Notes: generated from the letters alone by a model not told the origin. 32,077 bases of DNA from an uncultured Pirellulaceae bacterium (GCA_938036435.1 CALHPU010000053.1:1-32077), one strand, 5' to 3'; shown: positions 1 to 8,519, counted from the first letter of the stretch. Made by a program: numbers and translations.

Positions 1-626
1 AGCGTAACCGAAGGCTCCGGACGGGCGGTGTAGTTTGAATCGACGTGTGCGTTGCGGACAACTCCGCTGGCGTCAACGACGAATCGGGACGGAATTGCCA
101 GTTCCCATTTCACATTCCCATTGGCCTCATCAAGATCGATACCAAATTTGCCATAGACTTCTTTCAAGTCGTCAGGAAAACCGTGGACCAAATCCAACTT
201 CCGAGCATACTGATTGTCATCGTCGTACAGAACATCAAAACTCAGTTTGTGTTTGCTGACCAACTCACTATTGAGTGACTGGATTTGGGGAGTGATGGCC
301 ACCATGGTCGCTGAGCAGGCCTTCAAGTCGTCGACGATTTCGTTAAGAGCTTCCAGCTCTATGTTGCAGTACGGTCACCACATACCACGAAAAAAAGTCA
401 CCACCAAAGGTCCGCTAGAGAGTAATTGATCTGAGCTCACCGTTGAACCAGAAGCACCAACAAGGGAAAACGGCGGCAATTTGGATCCCACTTCGGGTGT
501 ATTGCGACTAGGTACCGACTCGGCCAGCGCACTGCCGGCAGCCCCAACGATCGAGAGTATTTCGTCGTTGACCTTGGTGAGAAACTCCTTTTTATAGGCG
601 TCAAGCTTTTCTTTAAGTGTCGACAT
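1..626 (-). CDS. Peroxiredoxin-like selenoprotein (AhpC/TSA family), in-frame UGA at codon 84, 3' end beyond window
   Basis: Reading from ATG at 626 gives 83 residues ending FFRGMW, then a TGA (377-375), then PYCNIELEALNEI and a further open stretch to the window edge with no other stop (about 208 codons). Both sides belong to one AhpC/TSA 'peroxiredoxin-like' domain: the family motif is F-R-G-x-W-C-P-Y-C-N-x-E-L, and TGA sits exactly on the first cysteine, giving W-U84-P-Y-C87. Downstream the family features continue (VAITPQ, FDVLYDDDNQ, the GFPDDL to YGKFGIDL region, WELAIPSRFVVD). The role would be thiol- or selenol-dependent reduction of peroxides in the cytoplasm. A good Shine-Dalgarno (AAGGAGA) lies 6 bases before the ATG. 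A hairpin of bacterial SECIS type follows the TGA. The alternative is a Cys-to-stop nonsense mutation (TGC or TGT to TGA), but exact placement at the redox position, the intact frame and the hairpin favour selenocysteine. No sel genes are in the window. Confidence 0.85.
346..360 (-). promoter_or_regulatory. Candidate bacterial SECIS hairpin after the UGA codon
   Basis: On the coding (minus) strand, 14 bases after the UGA, the sequence AGAGCT-GGA-AGCTCT forms a perfect 6-bp stem with a GGA loop; 20 bases separate the UGA from the loop. Bacterial SECIS elements, as known from fdhF and from general bSECIS models, are small stem-loops just downstream of UGA with a G at the start of the apical loop, recognised by SelB. 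Spacing, loop size and leading G fit. Short 6-bp hairpins also occur by chance, so this supports the selenocysteine reading without proving it. Confidence 0.62.
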
Positions 627-651
627 ATGGGTCTCCTTTATGATTCGAACA

Positions 652-676
652 GATCACGTTCGCTGGTGAACTGATC
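652..676 (-). promoter_or_regulatory. Inverted repeat in the leader of the peroxiredoxin-like gene
   Basis: GATCA, one C, GTTC, a 6-base centre, then GAAC and TGATC form a nine-pair imperfect palindrome with a single bulge, about 26-50 bases upstream of the ATG at 626. It could be a regulator-binding site or a 5'-UTR hairpin. I do not recognise it as an OxyR or PerR box. The rest of 627-798 holds the Shine-Dalgarno and no other clear element. Confidence 0.3.
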
Positions 677-798
677 TATTGCAACACAAAAACGCTTCCT
701 CGTACACCGCTTTGGCCGTAAGTGGATACCAATGTTGAAAAGCGTACAATTCTAATCCTGTAGCGCGCTAACTTCAAAACTTTCATGCCCGCGCATTT

Positions 799-2142
799 TT
801 ATTTGGCAGTGATGCGAAATAACAGCACATAATTGGGCGCTGGAGAAGGAAACTGAGCCAGATCAAACTGCCACTTACTGGACTGCGGATTCTGTTCGAT
901 CTGCTGAATGATCCACGTGGCATTCTCCGGCAGATCTCTGACAATCAACCACCCCCCGCCAGCACTCTCTACGGCATCGGCCTCTCGATCTGAAAACAAT
1001 TCGCCCTGCGTATTGAGTGGAATTATCGGGTTCTTTAAATTCGGATCTGCTCCTAACACGGGAAACTTCAGATAGCCCTGAAATCGCGGCGACCGATTGT
1101 GAAGGGCTTCTACGTCTTCCAACACATTGGCTGCAAGCAATATTGGGTAGCCGGAATCGCCTTGCGCGATGGTCGCGACGGCATCCGCCCAATTCTCATT
1201 TCTTAAATCGGATATAAGCGGCAAAGCGGGCCGCAACCAAACGGTCGAATTCCAGATCAGAAAATTGACTACCATCAACAGCGTTGCCCACCGGATCACT
1301 TTTGAGTTCATGCTATTGAGCGCAAACGCAGCCCACAACGGAAGCGCAATCGAACCGACCACCGCATAACGCGCCAACCCAAGCGGTGCCACTTGAAAGT
1401 AATCAAGGCCAGCGATCGACAGCGTCGGCACCACCGCCCACAAAGTGATAAAAGTAAATAACGCCCCAGAGACTTTACGGTCATGCGGCCTCGGCGCGCA
1501 CATCAATCGATCAATGACCAACGCGCCTGACGGTAGTACAACCATCGCGCCAAACGCCCAAGCAAACTGCGTCAGAACCATATTGACATTGGAAACAGTG
1601 GCCCAATTACCGCGCCGCTGCCAAGCCATCGTTGCGGCCAACATAGCGGGCAATGACAGTACCAAAAACAAAGCCACACACTTCCAGATGTCTCTTGATG
1701 GCCATTTGCGCATCACCAAACAACGACAAGCGACAAAAATAGCCTCGGCTAATAACAGCCAAACGCCGGTGACATGCGTTGAAACCAGTGTGGCGGAAAG
1801 CAAACTCACTACCGGCCAGCGGGTCAGCCACTCAAAAGTGCGGTAAGTATCCTGCGTGCCACCATTGCATAGCGAACGATTCGCAAGCTGGAAGCTTACG
1901 CCACTTGAAGCGATCCCATCTTCAAGCTGCAACCGAGTGCTAGGCTCGATCCATTTCCAAATCACCAACGTCGGCGTGTTCAGGTGCCTGATGGCTAACG
2001 CGTAAAGCGTGTTCGACTGTAATTGGGCGAAACCCTTGAGCCGCCGCAACCAAAGAATACGCTTGGCCTTTGGGAAGTTGTTCCGGCAAAGTAAACCGAC
2101 CATCGCGTCCCGTTTCGGCAGAGGATTGTACGTATTGTTCAC
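799..2142 (-). CDS. C-terminal part of a GT39/ArnT-like membrane glycosyltransferase, 5'-truncated
   Basis: The open frame is 447 codons, but the first 67 lie inside the 3' end of the protease gene in another frame and are probably not real. From about residue 100 the protein is convincingly membrane-embedded, with several hydrophobic segments (e.g. WPVVSLLSATLVSTHVTGVW, VALFLVLSLPAMLAATMAW, LFTFITLWAVVPTLSIAGL), then the late-family motif LARYAVVGSIALPLWAAFAL and a soluble C-terminal domain. This is the pattern of the second half of GT39-type, polyprenyl-phosphate-sugar-using glycosyltransferases of planctomycetes. The N-terminal part with the catalytic acidic residues on the first extracytoplasmic loop is missing; family members are usually well over 500 residues. 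The function is therefore likely lost, and the locus is probably a remnant whose true start cannot be fixed from sequence. Confidence 0.5.
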   Translation of the reverse strand: MNNTYNPLPKRDAMVGLLCRNNFPKAKRILWLRRLKGFAQLQSNTLYALAIRHLNTPTLVIWKWIEPSTRLQLEDGIASSGVSFQLANRSLCNGGTQDTYRTFEWLTRWPVVSLLSATLVSTHVTGVWLLLAEAIFVACRCLVMRKWPSRDIWKCVALFLVLSLPAMLAATMAWQRRGNWATVSNVNMVLTQFAWAFGAMVVLPSGALVIDRLMCAPRPHDRKVSGALFTFITLWAVVPTLSIAGLDYFQVAPLGLARYAVVGSIALPLWAAFALNSMNSKVIRWATLLMVVNFLIWNSTVWLRPALPLISDLRNENWADAVATIAQGDSGYPILLAANVLEDVEALHNRSPRFQGYLKFPVLGADPNLKNPIIPLNTQGELFSDREADAVESAGGGWLIVRDLPENATWIIQQIEQNPQSSKWQFDLAQFPSPAPNYVLLFRITAK

Positions 2143-3565
2143 GGCGGTCCTTTAAGAACCTTCGCAGTGATGCCCCCGGCTTGAGCACGATGACCAGTCC
2201 GTTGGCAATCGGCTGCCCAGTGCGGCCATCAACCAAGCGTCCCGAAACTTCGCTGTCCGATTCATCAATCGACGGTCCGACTTGCATGTCGCCCTCCAAC
2301 GCTACCTCACCGCCGATACCCAAAACAAGATTATATGCCCCGTTGGGAATCCCCTCGCTATTGGCAATCTTGATCGTCTTGCGTCCCTCTTCACCGTCAT
2401 CCCAGACATCTTTCTGTTCGATGACGATGTTACCCTCATTCATCCAAACAGCGCTCCACGGGGTTCGATTGCGCATCGAATCGTAGTCAAAAGATGCGTA
2501 GACTTCTGAAACGCCTTGCGGCAAACGATCGGTCGGATTGACGGGGCGACCATCTTCTGTGACACGCGTGGAAAACAAAAGATTTGAAAACTCGGGTTTC
2601 TCGCGAATCAGGTCGAAATCAAAACCGGGAATGGGGCTGGGCTTGTGCTTGGAAACTTCCTCACCCCGATTGTGACGCTTCTGCCCCCGGTCGGCACTAA
2701 TTTGCATGCCGGCTTTTTGCAAAAGAGGAATCGCCAAATTCAGTGGTCGCAGTCCATTGATGAATCCGCCAATGGCCATCGGTGTGTCTCGTTTGTCGAC
2801 GCGTCCATCTCGATTGGTATCCAGTACCGGCCGAGCATCCACAGGAGTGACGCCCGTACCGGCGGCCGCCTGCGTCGGAATGCCGACCAAAAAACCGTCA
2901 GAATTTACTGCCGTGCCGCCGCTATTGCCACCAGCGATCGTCGCGTCTGTCTTAATCCACCCTCGGTTGGAACGGACGCCGCGTTCCTTGGAGAATCCCG
3001 AAACGTTGCCCGATGTGAACGTGACCGTTTCGCCGCCGATACCCGGATACCCAAAGATAGACAGCCGGTCACCCAATTCCAAATTGTCGGAATCACCAAG
3101 GGCGACGGCCGGCAAATCCAATTTGGGAACCCGTCGGCCCTTCACATCGCAAACGATTCTCATCACCGCGAGGTCCAGATTTGGATCGTAGGCGACGGTC
3201 TCCGCAAAATAGGTAAGCGCTGGAGCACGATCAGATGACTCGGTGATCGCAATGCCCATGCGGTCAGCGCTGGCACCCGGCGTGCCCATCGCGCGTGGAT
3301 GGGCCACATGGCAATTCGTCAAAATGATTCCTTGCGGGTGGACGATCGTTCCAGAGCCCGTCCAAGCAGAAGACATGCCGCCCATCATGCTTTTTTTCAG
3401 CGCGACGATCTGGACGACAGACTTCATCACATCTCCGATGCCGCCGTTACCTGTTTCTGGAACAGGATCGAGAGAAGGAAGGCCGCTGCTGCCTCGGCCG
3501 CCCGAAGCAGCTCCGCCCTGAGTCGGTGGTTGAAGGATTTGCTCAAGTAAGTCGAGAAAGCTCAT
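1940..3565 (-). CDS. Trypsin-like serine protease with internal Ca-binding loop and C-terminal beta-sandwich
   Basis: An S1/HtrA-type protease. Counting from the ATG at 3565, the catalytic triad is H86 (ILTNCHVAH), D132 (NLDLAVMRI) and S215 (GGNSGG). Residues 249-260 (DTNRDGRVDKRD) form an EF-hand/dockerin-like calcium loop, inserted where the protease domain should be closing. The C-terminal third contains GRLVDGRTGQPIANGLVIVLKPG, a carboxypeptidase-regulatory or Cna-B-like beta-sandwich. The same frame runs upstream to a GTG at 3646, but MSFLDLLEQ at 3565 is the more natural start. No signal peptide is visible, so the site of action is unclear. There is no PDZ domain. Its last 203 bases are overlapped by the spurious beginning of the downstream glycosyltransferase frame. 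Substrate unknown. Confidence 0.8.
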   Translation of the reverse strand: MSFLDLLEQILQPPTQGGAASGGRGSSGLPSLDPVPETGNGGIGDVMKSVVQIVALKKSMMGGMSSAWTGSGTIVHPQGIILTNCHVAHPRAMGTPGASADRMGIAITESSDRAPALTYFAETVAYDPNLDLAVMRIVCDVKGRRVPKLDLPAVALGDSDNLELGDRLSIFGYPGIGGETVTFTSGNVSGFSKERGVRSNRGWIKTDATIAGGNSGGTAVNSDGFLVGIPTQAAAGTGVTPVDARPVLDTNRDGRVDKRDTPMAIGGFINGLRPLNLAIPLLQKAGMQISADRGQKRHNRGEEVSKHKPSPIPGFDFDLIREKPEFSNLLFSTRVTEDGRPVNPTDRLPQGVSEVYASFDYDSMRNRTPWSAVWMNEGNIVIEQKDVWDDGEEGRKTIKIANSEGIPNGAYNLVLGIGGEVALEGDMQVGPSIDESDSEVSGRLVDGRTGQPIANGLVIVLKPGASLRRFLKDRREQYVQSSAETGRDGRFTLPEQLPKGQAYSLVAAAQGFRPITVEHALRVSHQAPEHADVGDLEMDRA

Positions 3566-3681
3566 CGTCGTATCTGCCTGAAGGAATATTGTTTGGAGAG
3601 AAGATCTTACCCCCTTTATTCTAGTGAAAAGCTTGCTTCCTGTCACAGATAGACGCAGGAAAATCCGACGACCTCAAGAAG

Positions 3682-5628
3682 TTAGTTTTCTAGGCACATA
3701 AGAGCCATCGCCGTCCCGTAACAGCGTCCAATTTCATGTGAATCAACGAAGCATCCATCAACCTCGGATTTGGAAATCACGATCTTCTCAAGCTGTTGTT
3801 CGAACTTTGCTCTGGCGTCAGAATTGGGCATGAGGCCAATCGCTTGCTTGCGTCCCCACATGTCAAACCAAAAAAAGAAGCCACCATAAGCCCAGTGGTC
3901 GGTGTGGTCATCATACTTGTAGGCCACGTCAAGATGTTGATGTTGCTCGAACGAGGTTGCGATGGCCGTCTGCAGTCGCGCAAGCGAGGACCTGCCCTCT
4001 ACGAACAACGCTGCCTCGCAAAGTGGCATGCGACCGGCAGCAGCTTCAAGTTTTGCGGGTTCCGGTTTTTCTCCAGCAACGACATTCTGATAAGGGAAAC
4101 TTCCACTTCGATGTCGTTGACGGGTCAAAGATTGCACTGCGTTGGCAAGTGCTGAGACCGCACGCGGTTTTTCGCCAACACTTGCCAAACAACGTTTCAA
4201 AGACATCACACCCGTCGCGGTCACAAATGGATTGTTGTATTCGTGAAACCAGCTGCCCGATTTCGTTTGGATTCCGATAACGTCATCCAAACAGCGCTCA
4301 ATAGTAGGGCCGCTTTGCTCGATTGAAATTGATGTCAGCCCACTGCGATGCAAGGCGGCCCAAAAATCAAGTCGATAGGCAAGCGCCCAAAATATCTCGT
4401 CACGGTCTGTGAAAGCAATATTGGAATTGTCGGCCGTGAATCGAGCGGCACGAACAACCGCCGATTCGATTTGCCCTCGACGTTGAGGATCGGTTTGCTT
4501 TTCCAATTGTTGAAGCAATGCCATTCCAACGATTGCCGTTACCGCAACATGAACGTTGGGTAAGCTGTCGGCGCCTCCGAAATCATAGTCGCTGTCGAAT
4601 ACTCCGCCCGATTGGTCCTGCATCGACAGAAGGAAGTCAACACAACGACGGCGGATATCTGCTGGACGATAAACCGGACGCTCCGGATCAACGCCAGAAC
4701 TAGCAGTAACCCGCATCGCGGCTTCATCGATGGCCGAGTGGATCTCGAATCCTCTAACAAATGGGCCAATCCCTTGTGCCTCAGCCGCCGCTTTATGTCC
4801 CAGCGCATGATCTGGGTAGCGTGACGCTATTTTGCCAAACATCGACGAAGCCGTTTGATGTTTCCCCAAGCGAAACGTGGCCATTGCCAATCTCAAATCG
4901 CGTTCGATGGCGGCGGCTTCGACGATGGCACTGTTTTCATTGCAGAGCCGAACGACTTCCGAGTCGTTATCGTCCCACATCGCTTGCCGGATATTCTCAA
5001 GCCATGCAGGCGGGGCCGGGACGGGCGCACCACTGGTTGCAGTATCGCCGGTTTGTTCGACATCGGCGGCAATTCCAGCGATCATCTTTTCTAGCCATGG
5101 AATATGAAGTGTCGTTAACCGATCGACGCGGTGAATGACTTTCGTTGCACCGGAAGTGGCTCCTGTTGAGACGACCAAAAATCCCGGTTCAACAAAACGA
5201 TACTTCTGGAGATCGTATCGCCTCTGAGAATCCTGATCAGGCACCGCCGCTAAAGGAATAAAACTTTGGTTGATGGCTTTGATGATCTGCGGCCAAGAAA
5301 AGGGACCGGCTTTCATGTACATGTCCAGCGACTTAACGCGGTCCATGAATGTGTCCGGTAATCGCGGGACGTACCAGAAAACCGGTTTGCCACTAACCGC
5401 CGATTTTTTGAACGCGACTTCGATGTCGGTTTCCCAACGGATCAGAGAACCGGCTTTCGCCGCGATCTTATTGGCAACAGTGCGCTGTTTCACGGTGGTG
5501 TTGCTGGCCCAGCGATTTTGTGGCGTGGCAGAGGCCGGCGTGACAATCGCGGTGACAATAACCAGCGTCAACAGAATCGTTGCGACGCGACTAACAAACG
5601 GCCTTAAAAGGCAACGGCGACTTGCCAT
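3682..5628 (-). CDS. Secreted protein with thioredoxin-like N-terminal and prenyltransferase/squalene-cyclase-like repeat region
   Basis: About 648 residues from the ATG at 5628; an in-frame GTG lies 27 bases upstream but would spoil the signal peptide. The N-terminus (MASRRCLLRPFVSRVATILLTLVIVTAIVTPASA, shown in part) is a typical Sec signal. Next comes a region resembling thioredoxin-fold 'highly divergent' domains (AFKKSAVSGKPVFWYVPR, then IIKAINQSFIPLAAVPDQ) without a CxxC, then a short TPR-like stretch (LAMATFRLGKHQTASSMFGKIASRYPDHALG). The C-terminal half carries alpha/alpha-barrel style repeats (DFLLSMQDQSGGVFDSDYDF, WFHEYNNPFVTATGVMSLKRCL, HWAYGGFFFWFDMWG) as in prenyltransferase/terpenoid-cyclase or thioester-domain folds. 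I see no DxDD motif, so a cyclase activity is not supported. Function unknown. Confidence 0.75.
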   Translation of the reverse strand: MASRRCLLRPFVSRVATILLTLVIVTAIVTPASATPQNRWASNTTVKQRTVANKIAAKAGSLIRWETDIEVAFKKSAVSGKPVFWYVPRLPDTFMDRVKSLDMYMKAGPFSWPQIIKAINQSFIPLAAVPDQDSQRRYDLQKYRFVEPGFLVVSTGATSGATKVIHRVDRLTTLHIPWLEKMIAGIAADVEQTGDTATSGAPVPAPPAWLENIRQAMWDDNDSEVVRLCNENSAIVEAAAIERDLRLAMATFRLGKHQTASSMFGKIASRYPDHALGHKAAAEAQGIGPFVRGFEIHSAIDEAAMRVTASSGVDPERPVYRPADIRRRCVDFLLSMQDQSGGVFDSDYDFGGADSLPNVHVAVTAIVGMALLQQLEKQTDPQRRGQIESAVVRAARFTADNSNIAFTDRDEIFWALAYRLDFWAALHRSGLTSISIEQSGPTIERCLDDVIGIQTKSGSWFHEYNNPFVTATGVMSLKRCLASVGEKPRAVSALANAVQSLTRQRHRSGSFPYQNVVAGEKPEPAKLEAAAGRMPLCEAALFVEGRSSLARLQTAIATSFEQHQHLDVAYKYDDHTDHWAYGGFFFWFDMWGRKQAIGLMPNSDARAKFEQQLEKIVISKSEVDGCFVDSHEIGRCYGTAMALMCLEN

Positions 5629-5905
5629 AAATAGCTTATCCAGAAAAACAATCACATGCTGCTACAAGATGTGTTTTCGTTACAACCGGACAGGACGACC
5701 GGACAGCACAGCATAACATAAGCGGTTGGGTAAAACTTTCACGTTCGTGTGAGACCACCGTCGCGTCGAAACCGGTTTTGGGGTGAATTTCCCCAAGAAT
5801 TTTGCAAGCATGGTCGATATGTGAAGGTCGTTTGTAAATTTCTATGCGGAAAATCATTTTCAGGCAAACGGTCCACTTTGCGTCCCTTTAAGCCACTTAA
5901 TAAAC

Positions 5906-7492
5906 ATGGATTCAAACCCTGCACCCAACGATAGCGCCATTAATGATATGCTCGCCCGGATCAATGGCTTGGCTACCGGACAAATTCCCGTTGATGCTCC
6001 TCCCGTCGCAGCGATGCCGCCGGTTGCCGGCGCAGTGCAACAGCCGGCATTTGAAGCACCTGCCGCCGTGATACCTGCCGTTGGGCAATCACAGTTGGGG
6101 GCACCCCAAGCCGCAGTGCATGACGACGTCGTCGACGATCGCCCAAGGGCTCCTGAAGGACACCGCTTACAAGCACCGGCTGTAGCGGAGCAGAGAGATT
6201 TGACTGAGAGCCAGCGCGCAATAGCAGACGGCAACACGTTTCTACCGCGCGAGCCGAATTCATTTCAAGAAGCTGGAATCAGTTCCGCGTTAGTAGAAGA
6301 ACTCGTAATCAAGTTTCTACTTGCGCGCGGCGAGGCATCGATTCGAGAAATTAGCGATCAGGTCTGCCTGCCGTTTAGCCTGATCGACGAGATCGTTGTT
6401 CGATTGAAGCAAGAGCAAGTGCTAGGCTATGTCGACCAAGCGGCAATGAACGACTATATCTGCCGTTTGACCGAAATGGGGCGAGACCGCGGACAACGCT
6501 ATAACGGGATGTGCTCTTACTTTGGTAGCACTCCTGTTGCATTCGGAGATTACGTCAGCAGCGTTGAAGCACAAACAATCAACAACCAGAACCCGGACCA
6601 AGAAGATCTCAAGCGTGCCTTCTCTGACCTCTTGATTGACCCCAAACTGATGATCAAACTTGGGCCTGCAGTCAACAGTGGCAAGGGCATGTTCCTCTTC
6701 GGCTATCCGGGCAACGGTAAAACGAGCATCGCCGAACGAATCACTGCCGCTTTCGGACCGTACGTTTGGATTCCTCGCGCGATCACAATGGATCGCGACA
6801 TCGTGCGACTGTTCGACCCAATGAGCCACGAAGAAGTTCCACTGGAAAACGACGAAACTCTGCTGGCCAGTAACTCCTATGACAAACGTTGGGTGCGGAT
6901 CAAACGCCCGACGATCGTTGTCGGTGGTGAATTAACAATGGAACACCTTGAAATTCAGTACAATCCACAAACAGGCATCAGTGAAGCTCCTGTGCAGATG
7001 AAGAGCAATACCGGATTGTTATTGATTGATGACTTTGGTCGCCAACGGATGTCCGTCGACGAACTGCTTAATCGATGGATTGTTCCGTTGGAAAAACGTT
7101 ATGACTTCCTCAACACCAGCAACGGTAAAAAGATCTTGGTTCCATTTGATCAGCTGGTTGTTTTCTCGACCAACCTCGAACCGAAGGATCTGGTCGACGA
7201 TGCGTTTCTACGTCGTATCCCTTACAAGATCGAGGTCGAGAACCCTTCGATCGAGAACTTTGTCAAGCTGTTCGAGATCATGTGCAAGATCTACAAGTTT
7301 CAGTGGCGTCCAGAAATGATCAAGTATTTGATCGAAAAGCACTACTTGCCGACGGATCGTCCATTCCGCAACTGTCATCCGCGTGACCTACTGCTGCAGG
7401 TGAAGAACTACAGCAAGTATCTTAAGATTGAACCTGAATTGACTGAACAAACGTTAGACTTCGCTTGCGAGAATTACTTCTCGATCATGTAA
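5906..7492 (+). CDS. AAA-type ATPase with disordered Ala/Pro-rich N-terminus and winged-helix-like segment
   Basis: A 528-residue cytoplasmic ATPase. Residues 1-110 are rich in Ala, Pro and Val and probably disordered. Residues about 115-200 (ISSALVEELVIKFLLARGEASIREISDQVCLPFSLIDEIVVRL) look like a winged helix. The AAA core carries Walker A GYPGNGKTS near residue 266, Walker B LLLIDDFGR near 371, a sensor-1-like VVFSTNLEP, and an arginine-containing DDAFLRRIPYKIE. It ends with a helical lid (FRNCHPRDLLLQVKNYSKYL). The gene is divergent from the upstream secreted protein and overlaps the convergent SDR gene by 8 bases. Related ATPases occur in planctomycetes and proteobacteria without a settled role; the partner is not evident from neighbours. 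No clear Shine-Dalgarno precedes the ATG. Confidence 0.8.
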   Translation: MDSNPAPNDSAINDMLARINGLATGQIPVDAPPVAAMPPVAGAVQQPAFEAPAAVIPAVGQSQLGAPQAAVHDDVVDDRPRAPEGHRLQAPAVAEQRDLTESQRAIADGNTFLPREPNSFQEAGISSALVEELVIKFLLARGEASIREISDQVCLPFSLIDEIVVRLKQEQVLGYVDQAAMNDYICRLTEMGRDRGQRYNGMCSYFGSTPVAFGDYVSSVEAQTINNQNPDQEDLKRAFSDLLIDPKLMIKLGPAVNSGKGMFLFGYPGNGKTSIAERITAAFGPYVWIPRAITMDRDIVRLFDPMSHEEVPLENDETLLASNSYDKRWVRIKRPTIVVGGELTMEHLEIQYNPQTGISEAPVQMKSNTGLLLIDDFGRQRMSVDELLNRWIVPLEKRYDFLNTSNGKKILVPFDQLVVFSTNLEPKDLVDDAFLRRIPYKIEVENPSIENFVKLFEIMCKIYKFQWRPEMIKYLIEKHYLPTDRPFRNCHPRDLLLQVKNYSKYLKIEPELTEQTLDFACENYFSIM

Positions 7493-8519
7493 CGGGTCTC
7501 AAATATAGATCCGAGACGATTCTGTCTTCCGAGCCCAAGTCCCCGCCGCGATCGTAATGCCAGTCAGTGCTATCTGGGACTTGTTCGTTTTTCAGCGGCC
7601 ACGGGACAAAGGGCGTTCTGCCAATCGCGCGGGACAAACGGTCAGAGTTCATGGTGACGTTTCCGGCCCGAGGTGGAATCGGACCGGCCTCGATACGCGG
7701 ACAACCGATCAGCAAATCAGGATCGTAGCCTCCGACTCGGTTGACGATTTGGGCGATCTGATACAAGGAAAGCTTTCTTGTGCCACCGCAGTGGTAGAGC
7801 CCACTGATACCTGAAACTAATACGTCCTCAATCGTCTCTGTTAGGCACTCGCAGTACGTGGGAGTACGTACCTCGTCAAAGTACAACGTCGCCGGTTTGT
7901 TTTTTTTGAATCGGGATGCGATCCAGTCAATCGCGCCGGCGTGGCCGTTGAAACTGATCCCCATGGGAAGCGAAATTCTCAAGATACATGAATCTGGCCT
8001 CGCCGAAAGAATCAACTGCTCGGCCTCCACCATCGTTTTGCCGTAAACGGTCACTGGGTCGGGAGCGTCCGTTTCGACATGACCGCCGTCACCAGTTCCC
8101 GAATAGACCAAATCAATAGACAGATGCACCAAACGAATGTCCGTTCCTTCGAGCGTCTCCAGCAGATTCTCGAGACACATCACGTTGATCCGCCGGGCCA
8201 TTTCTGGATCGAGTTCACAGGCCTTTAAAGCACAGGTGCCGCCACAATTCACCAACGATTTGATCTTGCGATCCTCCAGCATTTTTTTGAAGGCAATGGG
8301 ATTCTCTAGGTCCGCACCGATGATACCCTCACCGACCAGAGGCCAGTTTTTCGTTGGCCGTTGTCCAAATACGGTATCGCCGTATTTTTTGCGCAGATGG
8401 TGAAACGCGTTGTATCCCGACACTCCCGCCACCCCACAGACCAGCAATGGCAGCGCCTCATGATCGGCCAGCAAAGTGCGATCTGCGATCAGTTGAGTTC
8501 GGTTGGTGTTGGAGGTCAT
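7485..8519 (-). CDS. RmlD-like NAD(P)-dependent sugar-nucleotide reductase (SDR superfamily)
   Basis: A 344-residue extended SDR. The Rossmann motif is GVAGVSG (residues 29-35); VHLSIDLVYSG matches the 'STDyVFdG' signature of dTDP-4-dehydrorhamnose reductase and MAT2B-like proteins; VYGKTMVEAEQ at 158-168 is the active-site region. The usual YxxxK is here Y159-G-K-T-M163, so the catalytic lysine position is methionine, with a lysine two residues earlier. It may therefore be a weak or altered reductase or a binding protein. The tail (YDRGGDLGSEDRIVSDLYLRP) looks acidic and flexible. The gene stands alone, divergent from trpF and convergent with the AAA ATPase. Rhamnose synthesis is not implied by the neighbours. 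Confidence 0.72.
   Translation of the reverse strand: MTSNTNRTQLIADRTLLADHEALPLLVCGVAGVSGYNAFHHLRKKYGDTVFGQRPTKNWPLVGEGIIGADLENPIAFKKMLEDRKIKSLVNCGGTCALKACELDPEMARRINVMCLENLLETLEGTDIRLVHLSIDLVYSGTGDGGHVETDAPDPVTVYGKTMVEAEQLILSARPDSCILRISLPMGISFNGHAGAIDWIASRFKKNKPATLYFDEVRTPTYCECLTETIEDVLVSGISGLYHCGGTRKLSLYQIAQIVNRVGGYDPDLLIGCPRIEAGPIPPRAGNVTMNSDRLSRAIGRTPFVPWPLKNEQVPDSTDWHYDRGGDLGSEDRIVSDLYLRPVT

Noticed and set aside
375..626. A complete 83-residue protein ending at the TGA
   Set aside because: The family domain continues in the same frame for over 120 codons past the TGA, so this is an artefact of reading UGA as stop.
1940..2142. The first 67 codons of the glycosyltransferase frame as real coding sequence
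   Set aside because: They lie under the protease C-terminus, whose frame has natural composition and ending; the glycosyltransferase part here lacks membrane character.
5778..5796. TTGGGG/CCCCAA hairpin as a terminator or regulatory element
   Set aside because: Only six pairs, no gene upstream in that direction and no T-run directly after it.
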